A stretch of DNA of 13,062 nt from positions 1 through 13,062 of the forward strand of contig JAHBMJ010003124.1 in the NCBI GenBank assembly GCA_018398765.1, written 5' to 3'. The notes below the pieces were generated by a model that worked only from the letters and a program-made list of their open reading frames with translations, ran no database searches and had not been told where the DNA came from. Shown here one piece after another: positions 1-8,900 of the stretch (position 1 is the stretch's first letter; every line of letters starts with the position of its first letter). Source of the DNA: Chromera velia. Taxonomy: Eukaryota > Sar > Chromeraceae. The translations under genes were made by a program, and so were the position numbers.

Positions 1-2201
1 AGATCGCGTGTAAGTTTAACTCAGTTGTTCACATTTTGTCTGTTGGTCAATCCGATGCACTTTCTTTTACTGTTTCTGCTCCGTTGTGTTCAGTTGATCC
101 TGGAGGACTTCATTCGTTTTGAAACCAACCGCATTCATCAAATTACGTCGATCGAATCGACTAAGTGGGTAAGTGAGTGCCTTTTTACCTACTGCGATTT
201 ATCAAAGACGGTCGCTTCTCAACTGTTTTCTTGTTTTTGAATGCATGTGGAGCTGAAACACGTGGAAGAAAGGAATCTAACAGAAAAGGAAGACAAATTC
301 AAATGCAAAGCTGCGACGGAACATGGGGAAGACATGTAGAAATGCAAAAGTACCATAAAGAAAAGATGAAAAGACAGAAGCTTGAAGGAAACAGGGGACC
401 GCATCTGCGGACTAAAAAGGAATGCATGCAGGGGAGAAGACTGACAGTGTCCCGAACAAACATAAACACGCATCATTATATGGTCACCTGTTTCTTTGTT
501 TTGTGCTTCTGTCTGCCATCCCGTGCAGGGACTACAACTATGACAACCTAGACGACTACGATGGCAGCGACAAGCCTGAAATGGGGGACGACTACGATGG
601 CAGCGACAAGTTTGAAATGGGGGACGACTACGACGGCCTAGGGGGAGGCACTTCAGCCGGTTACACCATGGTTACTGACCCTACACCCCCTCCTTACAAC
701 GTGTAACATGTAACCATCAGTCAAAAGTGGTGCCAATCGATTAGTTGAGTTTGGTTACTTACAAAACTGGCTTCAAGATTGTTAAACAATTCAGGTTATG
801 GTCAAAAATGATGAAAAATGATGTGTCACACTCACTTTGCCCCCAAATCCCCCATAACCGGGTAACCCGTAACCTTTTTTGACCCCCCTCAAAAATGAAG
901 TAACCTCCTTCAAAAAACATTCAAACGTGTTCTAAACATCATTTTGAATGCTTTTAAAAATTGAAAATTTGGTCGGTTACTGAGGTCAAAATGCTCGTAA
1001 CTGGGTAACCTGTAACCTCTTTATGTGATAAAGATAAAAAGGGGGTAACCCAAAGTAACCGCATAGCCTATACTTCAAAAACATCAGATTTTGACGTAAC
1101 TTAACCAGGCAGAGCTCAAAGTTGCCGGACTGGCTCGCAAAAATCTGTTTTTATTTATATTTTATGTCATTTTGGGCTCAAAATCCACCATAACCTTCCA
1201 GAGTACCCCCCCCTAGACGATGGCAGCGACAAGCCTAAAATGGGGGACGATTGCGACGGCAGCGATAAGCCTGAAATGAGGGACTACGGACACTCAGGTC
1301 AGACGACCTATTTGGTGGCTTCGCATGAGAATCGGCGGATGCATATATTCTTTTGGTGATATCCAATTGAATGCTTCCCGCCCTCTTCCTTCCTTCCTTC
1401 CTTCTTTTCTTCCTTCCTTCCTTTCTTTCTTCCTTTCTTCTTTCCTTCCTTCTTTCCTTCCTTCCTTCCTTCCTGCTCAGAGTCTCTCCCCTGTCCTTCC
1501 AATCTTCTCCAGGAGTACGTGGGTGCATACACTCAGCTGCTTCGCCTCTGTTTTTTCTTTTTGGTGACACAATTCAAAGGACGTCATGTTTTGTCTGGCC
1601 GGTGCAACCGAGGCGAATGACTTGTTCGACAGAAGCCTTCCTCCCAAACAGGAGCTGCTGCGAGGTCACCCATTTAACTTGGTCAATCTACTGCATCCCC
1701 GTCTGGATGTTTGCAGTGCCGACGCATGAGGAGGAGGACGATGAAGAGAGGGAGGAGTTGGAGCGATCAGGTTAGAAATTTGGCAAATTGAATGTACAGC
1801 AGCGAAGAAAAGCAGCCGTGACATGCCTTTTTGATTTCCCTCTCTCTCTCTCCAAGCAGTCTCTTTCCATGCATCTCTCTTCTCCGCTTGTCAGATTAAT
1901 TGTGTCTGAACGTTGTTCTGTATATGTTACCTTCATGGAGAAGGTCAAATAGAGAGAAAAGATGAGATTCTGTATCTCGTTGGACTAGATCGTTGGACAA
2001 CTGCTGATATGTACCTGTCCTTCTTATCCTTTCGCTTCTCTTTTCTCTCTCAGGTTTTGTTCTTCTTGATTTCCACGAACACCCTCTCCGTATGTATTGT
2101 ATTGGATTTAATCGGTCAAAATCACTGCAGCTGCTGCAACTGTCAGTGAGAGTACCTTCATCATGACCGCCGACAACAAGCCGCGCCCGGATGAAAATTG
2201 A
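1..2201 (+). CDS. 3' part of a multi-exon gene, acidic repeat C-terminus, unrecognised
   Basis: I do not recognise this protein. The proposed coding exons are 1-9, 94-168, 253-335, 529-659, 1202-1297, 1717-1770 and 2131-2201 (stop TGA 2199-2201); the 5' part lies outside the window. The support is phase consistency. Exon 94-168 is open in one frame only and is flanked by a pyrimidine-rich acceptor and a GTAAGT donor. From 529 on, each exon begins with the number of bases the previous one requires, and the acceptors end GCAG or CCAG. The product reads LILEDFIRFETNRIHQ..., a charged stretch, a block of DDYDGSDKPEMG repeats (36 bp each), a second repeat block in the next exon, an acidic EEEDDEEREELERS segment, and a tail ending NKPRPDEN. 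The weakest link is exon 253-335: its acceptor ends GGAG, but it is the only piece found that bridges phase 0 to phase 2. Exon 529 can also be read straight on to a stop at 704-706, giving an alternative tail ending TPPPYNV with a PPxY motif. Function unknown. Confidence 0.5.
551..637 (+). repeat. 36-bp coding tandem repeat (DDYDGSDKPEMG)
   Basis: Two full 36-bp units (551-586 and 587-622) and a partial third (623-637) encode DDYDGSDKPEMG, DDYDGSDKFEMG and DDYDG. The units are almost identical at the DNA level, so the expansion is recent. The frame stays open throughout. Confidence 0.85.
690..1110. repeat. GTAACC/GGTTAC-rich intron sequence
   Basis: This stretch lies in the proposed intron 660-1201. 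It contains about ten GTAAC or GTTAC pentamers, including two closely similar double motifs (GGTAACCCGTAACC near 860 and GGTAACCTGTAACC near 1008), with copies in both orientations. No long open frame runs through it. It may be the remnant of a repeat family; its nature is unknown. Confidence 0.55.
1216..1289 (+). repeat. Diverged second copy of the 36-bp coding repeat
   Basis: Units at 1216-1245 (six bases shorter) and 1246-1281 match the repeat at 551-637 and keep an open frame (DDGSDKPKMG, DDCDGSDKPEM). The copy sits between a CCAG acceptor at 1201 and a TCAG/GTCAGA donor at 1297-1298. This suggests that an exon or part of one was duplicated within the gene. Confidence 0.8.
1384..1475. repeat. 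CCTT/TTCC microsatellite
   Basis: About 90 bp of imperfect (TTCC)n with TTTC variants, inside the proposed intron 1298-1716 of the upstream gene. The long Ser/Phe/Pro or Arg/Lys/Glu frames over it are products of the repeat. Confidence 0.95.
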
Positions 2202-2210
2202 TGGAGCAAG

Positions 2211-2213
<3 letters not shown>

Positions 2214-2259
<46 letters not shown>

Positions 2260-2288
2260 GAGAGAGAGAAAGAGAAAGAGAGAGAGAA
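2214..2288. repeat. GA microsatellite
   Basis: About 75 bp of (GA)n with a few interruptions, just 3' of the stop codon proposed for the first gene, so probably in its 3' UTR or immediate downstream region. Confidence 0.95.
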
Positions 2289-2760
2289 AATTTCTTTGAA
2301 GAACTTGCGTTTAGAAAGAGATGTTCATTTGCATACTCAGGGGATGAAGGGAAGGGAACAGAATGAAGGGGAGGGCAAAGATCGATTTGGACACGACTCT
2401 CTCTCTCAGAGTCTCGGCTGGTTGCTTGCGCGATGGGGAGCGATGTTAAGGTCTACTTGGTGGGGTAGATGCTGATGAGTGCTTGCAGAGGTTTAACCGT
2501 TCAAGGGTCTTCAGGGCTTGATGTCGCTGGGGTGGTTCAGGTCGATCTCCAGTGACAAACTCAATCGATCTCAGAAACATGGAGATATCTTATGATTCGG
2601 CGATCGTTCTGATTTGATTGTACTCTTCCAGAAAGTCTTTCGAAAGTCTTTTACATGTGGTGATTATTTGATAATTCTTGTGGTAATCAGTTTTTGGGTA
2701 TATGGTTCGCTGCGCTCAGTGCGCTGCTTCAAATGGACGTTAAAGCTATGGGATCTTGTA

Positions 2761-2835
2761 GGATTTAAACTTGGGTCGTTCGGTCTATAGGCTACAGCCT
2801 TGTATAAACCCTTGCATGTTAACCTTTAGGCTACA
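2761..2835 (-). repeat. Possible tRNA-derived (SINE-like) sequence
   Basis: On the minus strand, TAGCCTAAAGG resembles a polymerase III A box (2823-2833) and, some 50 bases on, AGTTTAAATCC resembles a B box (2761-2771). The spacing suits a tRNA-like promoter. The acceptor, D and T stems do not pair, so it is not a functional tRNA. A degraded SINE is the likeliest reading, but chance cannot be excluded. Confidence 0.25.
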
Positions 2836-3256
2836 AAAGTAAGGCTTAACAAGCCGTGGTATCATATATGTTTTATCTAGCCTAAAATTTTTTAAGAAAC
2901 TTTCTCTGCAGTCGTTGTACGGTTGTAGCCTCTATTAATGAGCCGTTAAATGGGGACAACGTCATTCATTGATCGAGCATCACCTAGATACCGGGTTTGA
3001 AGTAGTTATCATTTCGGTAAGCATTTAGGCCCCCCCACCCATTGTATGTTGCAAGGGCGACCTCTATAAAACAAATCGGCAACAGTGCTCTAGGATACCA
3101 ATACATCACTTATCACTTACTTATCTGGCCTAGTATCTGCTAGAGTATCTGGCACTAGGTCTGGCACAGGAATACTTTCCGAATCCAGCATTGTCCTAGA
3201 CTTATGCATTCGAAAAAGTTGCATCATGGTCAATAAACTAGTCAATAGACCAACCA

Positions 3257-3320
3257 ATGATAATACAATGATAATACTGATATATAATGATGATAATAAT
3301 CTAAATGATAATGATGATCT
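3257..3320. repeat. GATAAT-rich degenerate microsatellite
   Basis: Repeated TGATAAT, TGATGATAAT and AATGATGAT words directly upstream of the inverted-repeat element at 3324. Simple-sequence DNA; no gene seen. Confidence 0.6.
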
Positions 3321-3323
3321 AAG
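3313..3323. repeat. Left flanking direct repeat (putative target-site duplication)
   Basis: GATGATCTAAG, matched by GATTATCTAAG at 4473-4483 on the other side of the element, with one mismatch. Confidence 0.6.
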
Positions 3324-4472
3324 TAGTGACTATGTTTGATTTGATTTGATTTGATTTGATTTGAGGTAGGGCTTAAGCTCAAATCAAATATCCAGTTAGG
3401 GAGGACCTAGTGTTTAAAGACCTATCAAATACGATCAAATATTTGATTAATATAACTTTCAACCTCAAATATAAAGGTCCCGAAAAAACTTTTACAAGTA
3501 CCGATCCGTCACGCATGCTAATTCAAATGAAAAAACCTAAATCTTGATGGTTTGCTCTCAAAAAAAAAACGTTTTGAGCTGCATTGAAATTGACGTTTCA
3601 CCCCCTTTTACTTCATGCAGAGGTAAACCGATCAGCTGAACGTTTTCCCGAACAGCTGTGTTGACTTTTCTAGTGCTGGAACATCTTTTACTGCCCCTTT
3701 TTTGAGCGTTTGCAAACATTTTACACCCCGTAAAAACATGTTACACAGTCTGACAGGGTCGAACGGGAAGAAGGAGGCATTTGTTTTTAGAGCCGAACTT
3801 ACCAACTCTGGATGCTTAGCTGCCCAGAAACAGGACGGTTCCAACACTAACAGCAATAGCAAACGTGTCTGCGGTTCTCCGTCTCACCCCGTTGTCATCT
3901 CTCCGCAACCTACTGCAACCAAATAGAAGCCCAGGAGCACCCACTCTTGGAAAGCTGAAAAGCTAGAGAAAAAGCTCTCAGCAGCTCCCACCACCGATCG
4001 ATTCGATTCACATTGAAGAAAATGATCATGAAGAAGAGGAAAAGGAAGTGCCATAAAGCTGAGTGATTGTCACCTCAATTTTGGTACGTGCTCTAACTTT
4101 ATCGTATCAACAAAAAGTCATATGCAATTTCAAATCTATCAATTTTACGTTCTTAATCTCTATTAGTACTAGACTGAGTCTCAGTGACTAGTGTATATAC
4201 ACTGCCACACAGGCATATTTTCTTTACGGAACTGATAAGTTATAATTTTATATATATTTTTTTAAATTTTTGAAACACACATCAGAAATGTTCTGATAAC
4301 TATTGTCATGAGAAAAATGATCAGAGTGACAGTAAGTCAGTGACTCAGTGAGGAACCTAGAGGAACCCTAAGAGGTTAACCTCAAATCTTACCTCAAATA
4401 TCAAATATTTGAGGTTGAAGCTCAAATCAAATCAAATCAAATCAAATATAATCAAATCAAACATGGTCACTA
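3324..4472. mobile_element. Non-autonomous inverted-repeat element (1.15 kb) with TTTGA-rich ends
   Basis: The left end reads TAGTGACTATG followed by (TTTGA)6. The right end, reverse-complemented, reads TAGTGACCATG followed by an interrupted (TTTGA)n. Further in, both ends carry CAACCTCAAATAT-type subterminal words. Outside the element, GATGATCTAAG (3313-3323) and GATTATCTAAG (4473-4483) lie in direct orientation and agree at 10 of 11 bases, as expected for an aged target-site duplication. An 8-11 bp duplication with subterminal repeats is typical of Mutator-like or similar DNA transposons; assignment to that group is inference. No transposase frame is visible, so it would have to be mobilised in trans. 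Small open frames on both strands near 3632-3926 are of unknown significance. Confidence 0.65.
4392..4414. repeat. AT-rich palindrome
   Basis: CCTCAAATAT and ATATTTGAGG form a perfect 10-bp inverted repeat around a 3-base centre, in the right subterminal part of the element. A related palindrome, ATCAAATATTTGAT, lies in the left subterminal part near 3434. Confidence 0.7.
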
Positions 4473-4483
4473 GATTATCTAAG
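4473..4483. repeat. Right flanking direct repeat (putative target-site duplication)
   Basis: GATTATCTAAG immediately after the right terminal inverted repeat; pairs with 3313-3323. Confidence 0.6.
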
Positions 4484-5116
4484 GTTACTAAACTTGAACC
4501 GCATCAAAGTATGATCAAACTTAGTGACATGCTTCAAATTCAGGTATGATGCGCATGTATGTACTCAGTGCTGGGCTTGTTGAAGAGTTGGCTTGGAACT
4601 AGCCTTTAAATCTTGAATTCTTCATTTCTATGAAACAGGTGAAGACAAAACAGACGGGGTCTCTCAATGCGATCACTTCATTCAGACTCGGACTGAATCA
4701 AACACTGCATGATCATGCAGGATTCTTTTTTCTTTTCAGATGCCATTCTAGATGCCATTTCAATCGAATTGATTCGGTCCTGCTCCTTCCGCGTCTTTCT
4801 GCATGAATGTCCTCTCATAAAAACTTCTTCTGGATTTCATGTTTTCAGTGACTGTTTCGAATTGAAATAAAATTCTCTTTTGCACCTCCTCTTTAAAGAA
4901 CTAGTTTTCCATGTAAACATCGTTTTGACGAATTCAGAAGCATACATACGTGCTTGGTTGAATTGCAAGACGGGTGGCCGGATCATGCACGCTTTTTGCG
5001 TGCGGAGGGCAGACTGCAGAATCCCCCTCACAGCTTCTCTCGATCCGCCCATTCGCAACCACCCTTGCTCTGTTTCAAAAAGTCTGCAAATGTCTCTGTC
5101 TCTCTAAAATTGTATG
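4484..5116. other. Intergenic stretch without a recognised gene
   Basis: Only short open frames on both strands; no matched chain of acceptors, donors and coding-like sequence was found. It lies between the inverted-repeat element and the microsatellite region downstream of the convergent transporter gene. Confidence 0.5.
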
Positions 5117-5190
5117 TCTCTCTCTCTCTCTCTCTGTGTGTATGTGTATGTGTATGTGAATGTGTGTGTGTGAGTGTGTGTGTGTGTGTC
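5117..5190. repeat. CT then GT microsatellite
   Basis: A (CT)n run passing directly into (GT)n with TATGTG and TGAATG interruptions, about 74 bp. Confidence 0.95.
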
Positions 5191-5727
5191 TGTTTTCTTC
5201 CCCCCCCCTTTCGACAAATTTCTACCCTCAGGTCTCTCCGCCCGCCCATCCTGTACCGCCTGAAGCTGCTTCTCTTTTTTCTTCTCTTCACCTTCTCTTC
5301 ATGGTCTTCCGCTCTCTCCCTCTTTTTATGCACCTCTCTCCGTCTCTATCCTGTACCTTCCTTCTCTTGCTGCATCCCTTCTTAATTCCAAGTTCCCTTC
5401 CTGCCTGCCTGCCATTATGCCGGAATGATGCATCGATCGTTCTCCCCAACTCTCCTTCCTTCATGTCTCTCTCTACCATCCCCCTGCAGGCCTTCCCTTC
5501 CCTTCTCTTCAACAGAAGCAGCAGCATCTTGCTCAGATCTCTCCTCTCTCTCTCTCGAGTCCTCTTTCGATCCATCGATCGATCGATCTTTCTGTTGAAG
5601 GAGGGAGGCCGCTCTTTCCCTCTCGCCTTTCCCATAGCGATTCCCCTGAAACCCCTGCAGACGCCACAACGCAAGCAATGCGATCTGATTTCTTTCTTCC
5701 TTCCTTCCTTCCTTCTTTGAAATTCCT
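5191..5727. other. Pyrimidine-rich intergenic tract, probably downstream of or in the 3' UTR of the transporter gene
   Basis: The plus strand is overwhelmingly C and T (CTCTT, TTCC, CCTTC words), so the minus strand, the sense strand of the transporter gene, is purine-rich. Long frames of Ser/Leu/Pro on one strand and Arg/Glu/Lys on the other follow from this composition. It includes an (ATCG)n palindromic run at about 5571-5588 and a (TTCC)n run at about 5694-5716. No recognisable domain. Confidence 0.6.
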
Positions 5728-5787
5728 TCAGTGCTCCCTCTCTCCCGATGGGTGTCCCGGAGTTTCCTGCTGAATCTCCGTCGGCCT
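5728..5787 (-). CDS. Possible alternative last exon of the transporter
   Basis: A GTTAGT donor inside the last exon (exon end 5960, phase 0) could join a strong acceptor, CCTCCTTTTTGCAG, ending at 5788. The joined frame encodes RPTEIQQETPGHPSGEREH and stops at 5730-5728. This would replace the last three residues (VSA) by 19 hydrophilic ones. Phase, acceptor and composition agree, but the unspliced stop at 5948 is equally readable. Confidence 0.35.
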   Translation of the reverse strand, partial: RPTEIQQETPGHPSGEREH

Positions 5788-5947
5788 CTGCAAAAAGGAG
5801 GCACGCACGTAAGAGAAGAGGAGGGGGGGAAATAAGATAACCAAGACACAAGATGCACCATAGAAGCCTGCGTCACTGTTTCCCCTCCCTTTCTCGCTCG
5901 GGATACGCAGCTCCCCTCTTCTACCCACCCCCCGCCTGCCCCTATCC

Positions 5948-8900
5948 TCATGCACTAACCCTTTCTCGTCCCTTGTCTGGAATCAGGGCATCGTCCACTT
6001 CCCGAGGAGGGGGGTCCAGAATTAGGAGGGGGCCTGCAGGGAAGGGAGGGGGAGTGCATGCATCTATGTCCATAGAAGTGGAAGGGGAGCAGGCGGAAAT
6101 CGAGAAGACCGCATAGTGTGCAGACGGGAATACCAGAAAGATGAAAGTCAAAAACAAAACGGAAACGAAAGCTGCGTGAGTGCAGTAAAGGACAAATTTA
6201 TATTGCGGTGTCGGGACCGCAATTAGGGAACAGCCATGCACCCACCAAACAAAACAGACGCACACAGAGGCAGGCAGACAGTTACATTTAATAAAACACA
6301 TGCAGCTACAGACGGACCAAGGACGACCTCCAGGACCCCATGAGCAACATACACCGCTGCAGCTATCCACAACTTCTCCACCATGTGCGATCCCTTCCAC
6401 TCTGCATGGTTTGTCCAACACAGAACAGAACATTCAAGTGCATGCATGACTGAATTTCGAGCGATCGATCATCAGAAGAGACCACCCGGCTTGAAGAGAG
6501 AGCAGCAGGACGAATTAAGGGTTACATGAAAAAAAGGGGAAAGAAACAGAGACGGAGAGAGGCACGGACATGGAAAAAGGCTGCCATACGAGCGACCCCT
6601 GCTTCGAAAGAAAGGTCCTTCCTCGGGAGACACCACAAACGACAGCTCCCGACACCGAATTCGATGCGCATTGCCACCCTCACCCTCTGGCTCGCAAGAA
6701 GCTGAACAAAAATAGAGCTAGAGGCAACGGGGTGCAACCCAAGAATGGAAAGTTCAACGAAAAGGAGACAAGTCAGCAAAATCAACTAAACCAAAATCCC
6801 TCCCCCCCCTACCTTTGATTGTGAACACAGAGTTCACCCCCACGATCACCACCGCGTCCATGAAAGTCACGAAAGTACCCACAAACCCAAAAACCTTACC
6901 AACCGCCTGCACAAGACAAGGGGTTCATGAAAATCAAATCCTGAGCGCCGCACTCCACACAAGCAGCAGAAAACAGATACACACACAAGAAAAACCGCAC
7001 ACTGCAGACTGCGCTCTCATCTCAGAGAATCCAAGAGTCCATAAGAGAAAAGCCAGGGCTTGGTCTGATCACCCAACATTAAGTCTCCCTCTCTCTCTCT
7101 CACACACACATATACACACACACGCGCGCGCGGACGCACGCACACGCAGAGAGAGAGAGAGAGAGAGAGAGAGAGTCCGCTCACCTGCTGGTCTGCCACG
7201 AGTCCCTGCAGGAGGGTCGCGAATCCGATTTTAGGTGCCGTCGAGAACACAAAGAAGAAGAGCACACCCAAGAGCAACAAGGCCAGACAGCCCGCCTGCG
7301 CGGCAGACCACCCAGTCGAGGAGCCCCCCTCCCCGTGCTCTGCCTCAAGAACCTGGATCCCCGCAGGAAGGAGACACACAGAGAGGGAAGAGACGAGAAC
7401 AGACCTGCAGGTAAGAGATGGGACAGCGAGGGGGCACAGCCACTAATAAATGCTCAGCAATGTCGGTGGTTGCCTTTGTGCACTTGCGGATAGGAACAGA
7501 CAGCGACTTTCTCCCCACAAATTCCTGCGCAGAAGGGTAGCGACAGAGAGAACAGTGAGAGCAGGGAGAAAAACGGCAGACTTGCACTCAACTGAACTCA
7601 ACTGACCAGAAGAGGTATCGGTACCCTGTTCTCCTGTGGTGTTCTGTCGGAGGTTCCCACGCTCTGTTCATGTACCAACCCGCCAAGAACCCTCCAAGTT
7701 TGCCCACTGCAATTAACCAGATAGACAGGAGAAGCCGTGTGCATCAAAAATCGTGAGAAGTGCAAACCGCTGAGAATCATACTGCCGTCAGACTTAAACG
7801 GAAAGGCGGAGAAACAAAACTACAGTCGGATAGACGGACAAAGGGACAAAGCTACTGTTGCTCTTTTTCCTTCTTTCTCGTGTTCAGACCAACCCAAACA
7901 AAGAACCCACCCAATAAAAACATGCACCCACCCCCGCACTCACTGACCCGCAATCACACACACGGAGGCAAGATTGGCCTTCGCGGTATCCGAAGAGTCC
8001 GCAAATAATGCAGGCGTGTGAAGCGCTGCATGCAGAAGGAAACGAACGGCCCAGAATTCTGTGTTCACTAATGCATGGATGGATGCCCCGAACCCTCCAC
8101 ACAATCAGGAGAGAAACACCGAGGAATCCAGACCCACAAACACAAGACAGGACTCCCATCCCGGAAGAGAAACAACACGCACTGACAGATAGCAGGGCCA
8201 GGCAGCCACATCGTACGCAATCACGCTCACCCAACTCCACAACCCCACAAGCCGATGTATGATCCAGTCTCCCCCAAGAGACAAACAAAGAAAACAAGAC
8301 ACCTAGATAGATCGATGGACAGACGCACAGACCTATTTCAGGCACCACTACAGACACCATTGCGTCCTCAAGTGCCGTCTCCAGAGCCAAAAAAACGAGA
8401 CGCCACTTCAGCGCCCTCTCTCTCAAAACAATGCACAAACCATCCCAGACGTCCCGCGCCTTCTCAGCAAAAGAGTTCCCTATGGCCGCCGCACTCGACT
8501 GCCGTCTCCCCCCCCTAGCCGACGAAGTTGAGTTCGGGGTCCCTGCCCCCATACCCCCCTCCCCTGCTGCCTCTCCAAGTTCCTGATCGGCACCATATTC
8601 AGCTAACATCTCAGGCTCGGCCTCTACAAGGACGGACCCCTGCACACACATGCAGATGCACGTTCACATGGAGTTGATTTATGAATGCATATGCAAATGA
8701 AGGTGCATCCATCCGGACTTTCAGATCCACTCCCGACACACAGCTTCCTTCAAAAAACCATTTCACCTCACACACACTGACGGCCCACAAGAACGGATCT
8801 TTCCTCCCTCCTATCTCTGCAGGCCATAGGCTGAAATGACCGCAGAAAGTAAACCCCGCGTCAGAGGCATTCTCAAGAAGAAAACAGACGACGCCTCTAC

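Larger units (their letters stand above)
2289..3323. other. Intergenic stretch without a convincing gene
   Basis: I found no exon chain or long open frame here. The content is AT-leaning single-copy-looking DNA, a tRNA-like segment near 2761-2835, and a GATAAT/GATGATAAT-rich stretch at about 3257-3320 just before the inverted-repeat element. Confidence 0.6.

Noticed and set aside
94-168. Homology between RFETNRIHQ in gene 1 and RNRFNSIHQ in the transporter
   Set aside because: The shared residues are few and the surrounding sequence is unrelated (no membrane spans in gene 1); taken as coincidence.
840-1060. Telomere-like repeat (GGTAACC words)
   Set aside because: Copies are scattered, in both orientations and not in tandem, unlike telomeric arrays.
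1235-1775. Frames on both strands over the CCTT repeat
   Set aside because: The repeat lacks stop codons in most frames; the peptide repeats are artefacts. Only the short end piece 1717-1770 is kept as a proposed exon.
2761-2835. Functional tRNA gene
   Set aside because: Only box-like motifs are present; D, T and acceptor stems do not pair.
5160-5720. Plus-strand open frame of 186 codons rich in Leu, Ser, Pro
   Set aside because: Direct result of the pyrimidine tract and GT repeat; starts inside a microsatellite.
5288-5951. Long overlapping minus-strand open frames of 178 and 187 codons
   Set aside because: They are Arg/Glu/Lys/Ser-rich because the strand is a purine-rich tract. Two different frames are open over the same bases, and no domain or coding bias is visible.
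6522-6785. Minus-strand 87-codon frame with hydrophobic stretches
   Set aside because: It lies in a frame and position that do not join the transporter exons; the exon pair 6401-6318 and 6171-5948 supplies TM11-12 instead.
7884-8651. Single minus-strand 255-codon frame taken as one exon
   Set aside because: It reads through intron 8332-8026. The transporter-like sequence stops at 8333 and resumes in another frame at 8025, with matching splice sites.
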